NCBI GenBank assembly: GCA_002693165.1
Contig: NZOP01000027.1
Span: forward strand, 19,471 to 24,491
Direction: 5' to 3'
Length of the DNA: 5,021 bases
Origin: Nitrososphaerota archaeon
GTDB taxonomy: Archaea > Thermoproteota > Nitrososphaeria > Nitrososphaerales > UBA57
The position numbers and the translations under genes were made by a program. Shown piece after piece: positions 1 to 5,021 of the stretch (within the stretch, counting starts at the first letter, position 1; every line of letters starts with the position of its first letter). Below the pieces are notes generated by a model, which saw only the letters and a list, made by a program, of their open reading frames with translations, did no database searches and was not told the DNA's origin.

Positions 1-1208
1 ATATTTCCAATTCTGTTTGCTATTAATGTCTTAACCTTGTTTGATTCTGCTACTTCTATTAGTCTTTGTGTTATTATTCCATCAAATACTATATGTTCTG
101 AATTATCTGTTGTTTCTAAAGTTTTAACTAATTCATTTACAGGTATTTTTAAAATTTCTTTTATATTGGAATCATAAATGTGAGCTTCTAGACTACCTTC
201 TAGATCTGGTATTATTTCTTTTGCCTTTGTAACTAATTCATCTGGAAATTCCTCTATTTTTGAATATTCTTTTTCTTGTCTATCTCTTGAATATGATTCT
301 TTATCTCTTGAATATGATTCTTTATCTCTTGAATATGATCTATTGGAATATTCTCTCCTGCGTGGGAAACCTCTTCCTTTGAATCCATTTTCTGGTTTTT
401 TATTCCAATCTTTTTCTGGTTTTTTATCTAAGTTTTCAAGTATTTCTACAGGGGTTAAATCCTCTACTTCTTTTCCACGTGGTGCACGAGAAACTTTTGT
501 TAATTTTACTACGCTGTTTAATTCTCTTAATATTAGATCTCCTCCTCTATCTCCATCAAGAAATGCCGATAGGTTTTTTGTTTTTGCTAATTCGACAATT
601 GTTGGCGGAACACTAGTTCCTTCAACTGCAATTGTGTTTTCAATTCCTGCTCTCATGAGATTGAGTACATCTGCTCTTCCTTCGACAATTATTATGTCTT
701 TAGAAGAATTAATTAATGGACCTGCTGGACATTCATCTTTTCCAAATGCAATTACTTTGCCTTTTTGTGTAGATTGTGTAACATCTCGTAGTATGTCTTC
801 TCCTTCACTTGATGATTTTGAAGCCCAATCTCTCATTATTCCTTTCGCGCGTTCTACTATTGCATCTCTTTTGATAGCTCTTACATCATCAATTGATAAT
901 AGTTTAAATTGCGAACCACAAGGACCTACCTTGTCAATTTGTTCTACAGCTGCAGCTATTAATGAAACTGTGGATATATCTGTACTCATAGGAATTATAA
1001 CAGTTCCACTGACTTTACCATTATTTGAGTTAGATGTGATTTCTATCCTTCCGACTTTCCAATTTTTTTGAAGCTCATTTAAATTCATTTCTGGACCAAA
1101 CAAACCTTCTGTTTGTCCAAATATTGCTCCAATTATATCGGCTTTGTCAACTGCTCCATCTATTTCGAAACTTAGTTTTGCTAAATATTTTACTATACTT
1201 TCTGGCAA
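1..1208 (-). CDS. dnaG: Archaeal DnaG (TOPRIM primase / exosome-associated protein), C-terminus cut by window edge
   Basis: Seen: 402 codons are visible on the minus strand. The protein begins MPESIVKYLAKLSFEIDG and includes the segment AIFGQTEGLFGPEMNLNELQ, typical of archaeal DnaG. A TOPRIM domain lies at about residues 170-245, with the acidic motif VEGRADVLNLMRAGIENT (catalytic-type Glu176) and LDGDRGGD (Asp218 and Asp220). A charged Arg/Ser/Tyr-rich linker (about 255-312) separates it from a C-terminal domain that ends in the window at LIANRIGN, probably a few tens of residues short of the true end. Known: archaeal DnaG has primase activity in vitro and also associates with the RNA exosome as an RNA-binding subunit; the main replicative primase in archaea is PriSL. 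Start: the TTG at 1208-1206 is forced, because an in-frame TAA lies directly upstream (1211-1209) and the next ATG is Met41, after conserved sequence. A GGGTG motif sits 9 bases upstream. The family call is very secure; whether priming or RNA decay is the main role here cannot be seen. Confidence 0.96.
   Translation of the reverse strand, partial: MPESIVKYLAKLSFEIDGAVDKADIIGAIFGQTEGLFGPEMNLNELQKNWKVGRIEITSNSNNGKVSGTVIIPMSTDISTVSLIAAAVEQIDKVGPCGSQFKLLSIDDVRAIKRDAIVERAKGIMRDWASKSSSEGEDILRDVTQSTQKGKVIAFGKDECPAGPLINSSKDIIIVEGRADVLNLMRAGIENTIAVEGTSVPPTIVELAKTKNLSAFLDGDRGGDLILRELNSVVKLTKVSRAPRGKEVEDLTPVEILENLDKKPEKDWNKKPENGFKGRGFPRRREYSNRSYSRDKESYSRDKESYSRDRQEKEYSKIEEFPDELVTKAKEIIPDLEGSLEAHIYDSNIKEILKIPVNELVKTLETTDNSEHIVFDGIITQRLIEVAESNKVKTLIANRIGN
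281..339 (-). repeat. 21-bp in-frame tandem repeat inside dnaG (about 2.8 copies)
   Basis: On the plus strand the unit begins TATCTCTTGAATATGATTCT and recurs at 281, 302 and 323, an exact 21-base period. The third copy diverges after base 339. Read on the minus strand within dnaG, each unit encodes the heptad SYSRDKE: residues 291-297, 298-304 and 305-310, the last ending SYSRDR. The copies are identical at the nucleotide level, which suggests recent slippage or duplication. The repeat sits in the presumably disordered linker between the TOPRIM and C-terminal domains, so copy number can change without breaking the reading frame. Confidence 0.95.
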
Positions 1209-1217
1209 TTAAATTAA

Positions 1218-1222
1218 CACCC
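1218..1222 (-). promoter_or_regulatory. Shine-Dalgarno-like site of dnaG
   Basis: GGGTG on the minus strand (CACCC on the plus) lies 9 bases before the TTG start of dnaG. It resembles archaeal GGTG-type ribosome binding sites and supports TTG initiation on a leadered mRNA. The same bases also contain an ATG (1224-1222), but that frame closes after 18 codons and does not encode DnaG. The motif is short and could be chance. Confidence 0.45.
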
Positions 1223-1279
1223 ATTACATAATTATTATCATGTATCATTGTTTAACAACCTACAATAGAAATGCCTTTG

Positions 1280-1287
1280 ATATAAAG
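1280..1287 (-). promoter_or_regulatory. Candidate TATA box for dnaG
   Basis: The minus strand reads CTTTATAT here, close to the archaeal TATA consensus. It lies 72-79 bases before the dnaG TTG and immediately after the stop of the upstream reductase gene. Transcription from about 25 bases downstream would give a leader of about 45-50 bases containing the GGGTG motif. A more AT-generic stretch at about 1226-1240 could instead serve a nearly leaderless transcript. The rest of the 80-base gap (1209-1288) shows no gene and no clear terminator, so readthrough from the reductase gene is also possible. Confidence 0.4.
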
Positions 1288-1288
1288 A

Positions 1289-2311
1289 TTATAACTGAGT
1301 TAGTAATATTTCGGCCATATCTCTTACTCTTACTTCTAGACCAAATCTCTCTTCCTGTTTCTTCATTGTACGATAGGTGTTCCACACAGCGCCTGAATTC
1401 TTGATGAATGTATAGGGACCTAATTTATTGTTCATTTTTAATTTAATAACTTTGTATACGTCAGAGTATACTTTGAAATGTTCTTTTACTTCTTCTATAT
1501 ATTTTGGAATATTGTTGATATTTCTATGTAATATTTCTGCACATTGAAGACTTGGGATTATTCCTTCTCCAATCAATGGAAATACAGTACCTATTGCCTC
1601 TCCAACTCCAACAACATTACCTTGAGTAAATGGCTGACATACTTCTGGAGCTGATAATCTTATTGGCCGTCCAATTTTTTTTATTATCTTTCCGCCATGT
1701 TTGTTATTGAAATAATCTAATTCTTCCATATGTTTTCGATAATAATCTCCTGCTCCCACATATGCAGTATTCTTCATTAATGGAAAGTACCAAAAATATC
1801 CACTTGCAGTACTAAATGGTTTTACATAAAAATCATCGTATGGTAACTTTTCATATTCTACCATATATTCTACACATGGCACGAGTAGTTGATCCTTAAT
1901 TTTTGGTAACATTACTCTTTGCAAACTTGTAGCATCAATCACTAAATCATATTCGTCTGACGGGAAAGTATTTGGCGTAATTCTTTCACCATATTTGGCA
2001 TTCAAACCCTTTGTCAAATCTAATTCTAATTGATGTTTGTCATAAGTGACAAGACCCTTACAACTCACTTTTCTTATTTTTCCTTTTAATTCTAAGTTGA
2101 TATTATTACCATTGAAAAATACATAATCGTTGAAATCAATATTAATCCGAGCACAAATTCTTTCCATTTCACTTTTTGCTGCTCCCCAAGCACAAACAGA
2201 ATCGAATTCTCCTTCTTTTTGCATCTCAAATCCAATGACTTCATGTTCAGAACTAAGTGTATGTAGTAAATACGAACCTGCTACCCCTAAACCAATTATT
2301 GCGATTTTCAA
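1289..2311 (-). CDS. FAD-dependent oxidoreductase, geranylgeranyl reductase family
   Basis: Seen: 340 residues. The N-terminus is a Rossmann dinucleotide fold, MKIAIIGLGVAGSYLLHTL, with GxGxxG at residues 7-12. A second FAD-contact strand DLVIDATS is at 122-129. GYFWYFPLMKNTAYVGAG at 171-188 matches the aromatic xYxWxFP signature of geranylgeranyl reductases. GNVVGVGEAIGTVFPLIGEG at 231-250 corresponds to the family's GDA-xG-x-PxxGeGI flavin motif, and a helical C-terminal part follows. Known: the family reduces double bonds of geranylgeranyl chains, in archaea to saturate membrane ether lipids, using FAD and an external reductant. The protein is shorter than the roughly 390-450 residues of typical members and has Glu in place of the usual Asp of the GD motif, so the exact substrate is uncertain. 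Start: TTG at 2311-2309 is the only start codon between the in-frame stop at 2332-2330 and the GxGxxG motif. A TATA-like box centred 29 bases upstream suggests a leaderless mRNA. Confidence 0.88.
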   Translation of the reverse strand: MKIAIIGLGVAGSYLLHTLSSEHEVIGFEMQKEGEFDSVCAWGAAKSEMERICARINIDFNDYVFFNGNNINLELKGKIRKVSCKGLVTYDKHQLELDLTKGLNAKYGERITPNTFPSDEYDLVIDATSLQRVMLPKIKDQLLVPCVEYMVEYEKLPYDDFYVKPFSTASGYFWYFPLMKNTAYVGAGDYYRKHMEELDYFNNKHGGKIIKKIGRPIRLSAPEVCQPFTQGNVVGVGEAIGTVFPLIGEGIIPSLQCAEILHRNINNIPKYIEEVKEHFKVYSDVYKVIKLKMNNKLGPYTFIKNSGAVWNTYRTMKKQEERFGLEVRVRDMAEILLTQL

Positions 2312-2327
2312 GAATAATTTAAAGTAA

Positions 2328-2395
2328 TTTTATTTCTTTATATGTTATGCTCTTTTTTTCAAGAATTTTAGTGATAACAACCTAAAGAAATAAAA
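2328..2395. repeat. Perfect 13-bp inverted repeat in the divergent promoter region
   Basis: Arm 1 (2328-2340) reads TTTTATTTCTTTA and arm 2 (2383-2395) is its exact reverse complement, TAAAGAAATAAAA. A 42-base spacer separates them and includes a T7 run at 2353-2359. Each divergent gene therefore has the same element, in the same orientation relative to itself, shortly before its TTG: 16 bases before the reductase start and 26 bases before the malic enzyme start. Arm 1 overlaps the reductase TATA box. The repeat could be a shared operator or a duplicated core-promoter element. It is made mostly of A and T, which makes chance likelier than for mixed sequence. Confidence 0.7.
2336..2344 (-). 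promoter_or_regulatory. TATA box of the reductase gene (leaderless promoter)
   Basis: The minus strand reads CATATAAAG, a good archaeal TATA match. It is centred about 29 bases before the TTG start at 2311. Archaeal transcription starts about 25-30 bases downstream of the TATA box, which would place the 5' end at or within a few bases of the start codon. No Shine-Dalgarno motif is seen before the TTG, which agrees with leaderless translation. Confidence 0.55.
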
Positions 2396-2408
2396 CCACA
2401 TAAATATT
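2388..2408 (+). promoter_or_regulatory. Probable core promoter region of the malic enzyme gene
   Basis: Two AT-rich boxes precede the TTG at 2422: AAATAAAA (2388-2395, centre about 30 bases upstream) and ATAAATATT (2400-2408, centre about 18 bases upstream). The first is better placed for a leaderless transcript, but the second looks more like a TATA box. The sequence between them and the TTG has no GGAG or GGTG motif, which favours leaderless initiation. The exact box is not resolved. Confidence 0.35.
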
Positions 2409-2421
2409 ACCTTATTATTGT

Positions 2422-3756
2422 TTGTCGAAAAAAACTAAAGAACAACTGGAAAAAGACGCCCAAAAACCTGGAATAGACGCATTAAAATTACATCCATTTT
2501 ATAAAGGTAAAATTGAAACTATGGTGAAATGTTCTGTTCGATCTTTTGACGATTTTGCCGTTTGGTATTCTCCTGGTGTTGCTGCACCGTGTAAGGATAT
2601 TAGTAATAATAAATCACAAGTTTTTGAACATACCAACAAAGGAAATTCTATTGCAATTGTAAGTGATGGTTCACGTGTGTTGGGTTTGGGTGATATAGGA
2701 CCTGAAGCTGGATTACCTGTTATGGAAGGAAAAGCTCTTTTATTCAAATATCTTGGCGGTGTTGACGCCGTTCCAATAATGTTGGATACGAAAAATAAAG
2801 ATGAAATAATTAGATTTTGCCAAGTTATTGCACCTACATTTGGCGGACTTAATCTTGAGGATATTGAAAGTCCAAAATGTTTTGAAATTCTATCTGAACT
2901 TCAGAAAACATTACCAATCCCTGTTTGGCATGATGATCAACAAGGAACTGCTCTTGTTGTTATTGCTGGTTTGATAAATGCCGCAAAGTTTGTTAATAAA
3001 TCATTTTCTAAACTTAGACTCAGTCTAATAGGTAGTGGTGCTGCTAATGTAGCATTAGTGCGTTTGTTGGGTAAAGCTGGTGTAGATCTTAGTAATGTTG
3101 TTGTTGTGGATAGTAGAGGAATAATTAACTTGAGTCGTGATGAATTACGATCTAATGATATTAAATGGAATATTGCTCAGACAACAAACAAGAATCAAAT
3201 CACAGGAGGTATAAAAGAATCTTTACAAGATGCAGATGCATGTATTGCACTCTCTAAACCTGGCCCGGGAATCATTCAAGAATCTTGGATTAAAGAGATG
3301 TCTGATAATCCTATTGTTTTTGCATGTGCTAATCCTGTTCCTGAAATATGGCCTTGGGAAGCTAAAAATGCAGGAGCCTCAGTTGTTGCTACTGGCCGTT
3401 CAGATTTTCCTAATCAGGTTAATAATTCTCTAGGTTTTCCAGGACTCTTTCGTGGAGCACTTGACGTTCGTGCTCTGAAACTTACTGATGGTATGTGTTT
3501 AGCAGCTGCTTATGAAATTGCTTCTTATGCTGAAGAAAAAGGATTATCGGACACACAAATCGTTCCTACTATGGACGAACTTGAGGTTTTTGCACGTGAA
3601 GCTGCAGCAGTTGCAATGAAAGCAATCGATGAAGGTGTGGCACAATTAAAACTAGATAAATCTGAAGTTTACGAAAATGCTTTACGAGTCATTAAACGAT
3701 CTCGGGATATAACTAAAAATCAAATGGAATCTGGATTTATACAACCTATTCCATGA
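2422..3756 (+). CDS. NAD(P)-dependent malic enzyme (malate to pyruvate, CO2 and NAD(P)H)
   Basis: Seen: 444 residues. The N-terminal malic domain has VWYSPGVAAPC (47-57, catalytic-type Tyr49) and VMEGKALLFKYLGG (100-113, catalytic-type Lys104). Metal ligands are in NLEDIESPKCFEI (Glu146, Asp147) and PVWHDDQQGTA (Asp171/Asp172). The NAD(P)-binding domain has SLIGSGAANVALVRLL (GxGxxN at 204-209), FACANPVPEI (Asn304) and ATGRSDFPNQVNN (323-335, substrate Asn334/Asn335). Length and order match the short bacterial/archaeal malic enzymes; there is no phosphotransacetylase domain as in E. coli MaeB. Known: oxidative decarboxylation of malate in the cytoplasm, giving pyruvate and reducing power. The coenzyme (NAD or NADP) cannot be read reliably. 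Start: TTG at 2422 is the first start codon after the in-frame stop at 2401-2403. The next ATG is Met34, after conserved residues such as ALKLHPFYKGKIE. The gene is divergent from the reductase and ends flush against the convergent DHH gene. Confidence 0.95.
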   Translation: MSKKTKEQLEKDAQKPGIDALKLHPFYKGKIETMVKCSVRSFDDFAVWYSPGVAAPCKDISNNKSQVFEHTNKGNSIAIVSDGSRVLGLGDIGPEAGLPVMEGKALLFKYLGGVDAVPIMLDTKNKDEIIRFCQVIAPTFGGLNLEDIESPKCFEILSELQKTLPIPVWHDDQQGTALVVIAGLINAAKFVNKSFSKLRLSLIGSGAANVALVRLLGKAGVDLSNVVVVDSRGIINLSRDELRSNDIKWNIAQTTNKNQITGGIKESLQDADACIALSKPGPGIIQESWIKEMSDNPIVFACANPVPEIWPWEAKNAGASVVATGRSDFPNQVNNSLGFPGLFRGALDVRALKLTDGMCLAAAYEIASYAEEKGLSDTQIVPTMDELEVFAREAAAVAMKAIDEGVAQLKLDKSEVYENALRVIKRSRDITKNQMESGFIQPIP

Positions 3757-4728
3757 TTATTCATTTAATTGTTTTGAAAACAATTTGATGAACTTATTTA
3801 GTTTGTCATCTGGAATTCTTGCACCACAAGCTTTGTTATGTCCTCCGCCGCTTCCTCCTATTGATGATGTTATTTCTGATACTATCTTTCCTAATTTTGC
3901 TTTCGAATCATATCTTGCTCTAAACGACATTTCATAATGTCCATTTATATTATGTCTATATACAAATGCTACTGGAGTATTTAATTCCCCAATTATCATG
4001 TTTGCTACCAATCCTATTGTAGGACTGTCTGATTCCATACATCCAAAATTCTTATATGATCTTGCTTCTTTGGTTATCTTTTTCATCATCTGTTTCATTC
4101 TATCAGCTTGTTTATTTGCTAATTCTGGGACATTATTTATTTCATGTGGAAATTTTAAATCTTGAAATGCACTAACAATTTTATTACCAAATTGCGGTTT
4201 AGCGCCATCATATGCAAGTGCGTACGCTAACATAGTTGACTCGAGTAAAAGTAATTGTCTGTCGTAATTACTAATCAAACTCTTTGCAATGGGTTTGTTA
4301 TCTAGATAATCAGTTATTGCCGCATAACATGCAAGTATTGATGAACTCTTTGGTACTCTTTTCTTTAAATATTCATATGTTAGAACTCCTGCACACTCAT
4401 TTTTTGAATGTACCAGAGTAATCTGCGATTCAAGTAGTTTTCTTTTAATATTTGGCTTTAGAATATGATGATCTATGTATGTAAATTTCCCATGTTTTGT
4501 GATTCTTCTACATTCATTGATAAATTCTTCTGCAATTCCATCATTCATACCTAAATCGCATACATATACTTCTGAATCATCATCAATTTTTTCTAATGTT
4601 GTTAAAATTTTGTCATAATTTACCAGATAGATTTTTGCATTAGTTGCCATTTTTACTAATGATGCAGATGCTATTCCGTCTACATCCTTTCCATGTGAAA
4701 TGCAAAATGTTTTTCTTTTTCCTGTCAT
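3757..4728 (-). CDS. DHH/DHHA1 family phosphoesterase (NrnA/RecJ-like)
   Basis: Seen: 323 residues from the ATG at 4728. Motif I is CISHGKDVDGIASASL (His12, Asp15, Asp17), followed by VYVCDLGMND (Asp58) and the family signature YIDHH (Asp86-His87-His88). AAITDYLDN supplies a further acidic metal ligand (Asp140). The C-terminal DHHA1 domain ends in GGSGGGHNKACGARI (291-305), the GGGH substrate-binding loop. Known: these Mn-dependent enzymes hydrolyse phosphodiester bonds; members include RecJ/GAN exonucleases, NrnA nano-RNases/pAp phosphatases and cyclic dinucleotide hydrolases. Size is closest to NrnA-like proteins and no OB fold or sensor domain is seen, but substrate is not determined. Start: the ATG overlaps the upstream stop as ATGA. 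A TTG three codons earlier (4737-4735) is an alternative giving 326 residues. Coupling to the Lhr-like gene suggests a nucleic-acid role. The stop codon is directly adjacent to that of the convergent malic enzyme gene. Confidence 0.92.
   Translation of the reverse strand: MTGKRKTFCISHGKDVDGIASASLVKMATNAKIYLVNYDKILTTLEKIDDDSEVYVCDLGMNDGIAEEFINECRRITKHGKFTYIDHHILKPNIKRKLLESQITLVHSKNECAGVLTYEYLKKRVPKSSSILACYAAITDYLDNKPIAKSLISNYDRQLLLLESTMLAYALAYDGAKPQFGNKIVSAFQDLKFPHEINNVPELANKQADRMKQMMKKITKEARSYKNFGCMESDSPTIGLVANMIIGELNTPVAFVYRHNINGHYEMSFRARYDSKAKLGKIVSEITSSIGGSGGGHNKACGARIPDDKLNKFIKLFSKQLNE
3767..3785. repeat. 19-base palindrome just beyond the malic enzyme stop
   Basis: AATTGTTTT and AAAACAATT flank a single G at 3776, giving perfect 9-base arms. 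It begins 11 bases after the malic enzyme stop (3754-3756) but lies inside the last codons of the convergent DHH gene, around the residues KLFSKQL. In RNA it could form an AT-rich stem of about 8 bp with a three-base loop on either strand. It might aid transcript 3'-end formation or stability for the malic enzyme mRNA. Archaeal termination usually relies on U-rich tracts rather than hairpins, so function is unproven. Confidence 0.55.
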
Positions 4729-5021
4729 TCTTTCCAAAAACCTCTCGTTGTTACATAAACTTTTTCTGCTAAATATATTCTTCTAAATAAATCCTCGTCG
4801 TCTATTCTATTCCTTAATACTCGTGCCGCTGTGTCTGGACCTATTCCATATGCTGATAGTGTAATTATTGCTTCTATTCCAAAATTTTGTATCAAAGATG
4901 ATACTTTCCATAGTTTTTTGAAATATTTATCTTCTTCTTGTGTTAATTTTTTTCTTTTTTTCTTTTTATTTATTATTTTGATGATATTGGTATCTGTGAC
5001 GTAAGTTCTTGTTATTATTCT
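4725..5021 (-). CDS. C-terminal fragment of a probable Lhr-type superfamily II helicase (5' end outside window)
   Basis: Seen: 98 residues in an open frame from the right edge to a TGA at 4727-4725. It starts RIITRTYVTDTN, has a lysine-rich run KKKKRKK (fragment residues 19-25), then a helical domain with LSAYGIGPDTAARVLRNR (55-72), an acidic turn DDEDLF, and the ending LAEKVYVTTRGFWKE. From memory, the pattern of YGxGPxTAARVL followed by an E(K)xYxxTRxFW ending matches the C-terminus of archaeal and bacterial Lhr (large helicase-related) proteins. The helicase motifs themselves lie outside the window, so the call rests on this tail only. Known: Lhr proteins are 3'-5' translocating nucleic-acid helicases linked to repair or RNA processing. 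The stop overlaps the ATG of the downstream DHH gene by four bases, indicating one operon. Alternatives would be another archaeal protein with the same helix-hairpin-like tail. Confidence 0.65.
   Translation of the reverse strand, partial: RIITRTYVTDTNIIKIINKKKKRKKLTQEEDKYFKKLWKVSSLIQNFGIEAIITLSAYGIGPDTAARVLRNRIDDEDLFRRIYLAEKVYVTTRGFWKE
4741..4746 (-). promoter_or_regulatory. Shine-Dalgarno-like site before the DHH gene
   Basis: GAGAGG on the minus strand lies inside the end of the Lhr-like gene. It is 12 bases before the ATG at 4728 and only 3 bases before the alternative TTG at 4737. Neither spacing is ideal. The longer one is more workable and, together with the ATGA stop-start overlap, favours the ATG. 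Confidence 0.4.

Noticed and set aside
281..339. CRISPR-like or mobile-element repeat in the first 350 bases
   Set aside because: The repeats are contiguous without spacers, are exactly 21 bases and stay in frame with dnaG, so they are a protein-coding tandem repeat.
343..1071. 242-codon open frame on the plus strand opposite dnaG
   Set aside because: It lies entirely antisense to the well-supported DnaG TOPRIM region. Its product is Ser/Thr/Phe/Pro-rich low-complexity sequence without a recognisable domain, as expected from an antisense shadow of an AT-rich gene.
1276..1288. Small imperfect palindrome CTTTGATATAAAG after the reductase stop, considered as a terminator
   Set aside because: Only four clean base pairs are possible and no U-rich tract follows, so it does not make a credible terminator; the TATA-box reading of the same bases is better.
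2130..2327. 65-codon plus-strand open frame reaching into the divergent promoter region
   Set aside because: It is mostly antisense to the conserved N-terminus of the reductase and has no recognisable product or promoter.
2499..2747. 82-codon minus-strand open frame inside the malic enzyme gene
   Set aside because: It lies antisense to conserved malic enzyme motifs and shows no protein-like features of its own.
3014..3028. 15-base palindrome TTAGACT-C-AGTCTAA inside the malic enzyme gene
   Set aside because: It encodes the strand leading to the GSGAAN motif (KLRLSLIGSG), has no promoter context, and a short palindrome like this is expected by chance in several kilobases.
3230..3433. 67-codon plus-strand open frame in another frame of the malic enzyme gene
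   Set aside because: It is an out-of-frame reading of a conserved coding region; its leucine-rich look is not evidence of a real membrane peptide.

Overview
The window looks like chromosomal DNA of a low-GC archaeon, most likely an ammonia-oxidising thaumarchaeon of the Nitrosopumilus type. The reasons are an archaeal-type DnaG (a TOPRIM protein without a bacterial zinc finger at its N-terminus), a geranylgeranyl-reductase-family flavoprotein typical of isoprenoid-lipid makers, a fragment that reads like the C-terminus of an archaeal Lhr helicase, archaeal TATA-like boxes, and sparse use of Shine-Dalgarno sites. The taxon is inferred from protein character and base composition; no rRNA or other marker gene is present.

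Layout from left to right. Bases 1-1208 (minus) hold almost all of dnaG, which starts at a TTG and runs off the left edge close to its natural C-terminus. An 80-base gap with promoter-like elements follows. Bases 1289-2311 (minus) encode a 340-residue FAD-dependent reductase of the geranylgeranyl reductase family, also with a TTG start. A 110-base divergent promoter region (2312-2421) carries a perfect 13-bp inverted repeat. Bases 2422-3756 (plus) encode a 444-residue NAD(P)-dependent malic enzyme, again starting at TTG. It ends with no gap against a convergent DHH/DHHA1 phosphoesterase (3757-4728, minus). That gene overlaps by four bases (ATGA) the end of a gene entering from the right edge (4725-5021, minus), probably the C-terminus of an Lhr-type helicase.

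Functionally there are two themes. DnaG, the DHH phosphoesterase and the Lhr-like helicase are nucleic-acid enzymes; the last two appear translationally coupled and may work on the same substrates. The flavoprotein reductase and the malic enzyme share one divergent promoter region. One plausible link, which is inference only, is that malic enzyme supplies NAD(P)H while the reductase consumes reducing power to saturate isoprenoid chains.

The region is compact and mostly housekeeping. I see no CRISPR array, insertion sequence, tRNA, rRNA or obvious defence or mobile system, and no gene-free stretch longer than about 110 bases. The points most worth a second look are the inverted repeat in the divergent promoter, the in-frame Ser-Tyr-Ser-Arg-Asp repeat inside DnaG, the zero-gap convergent gene pair with a palindrome just past the junction, and the use of TTG as the only workable start in three of three unambiguous cases.
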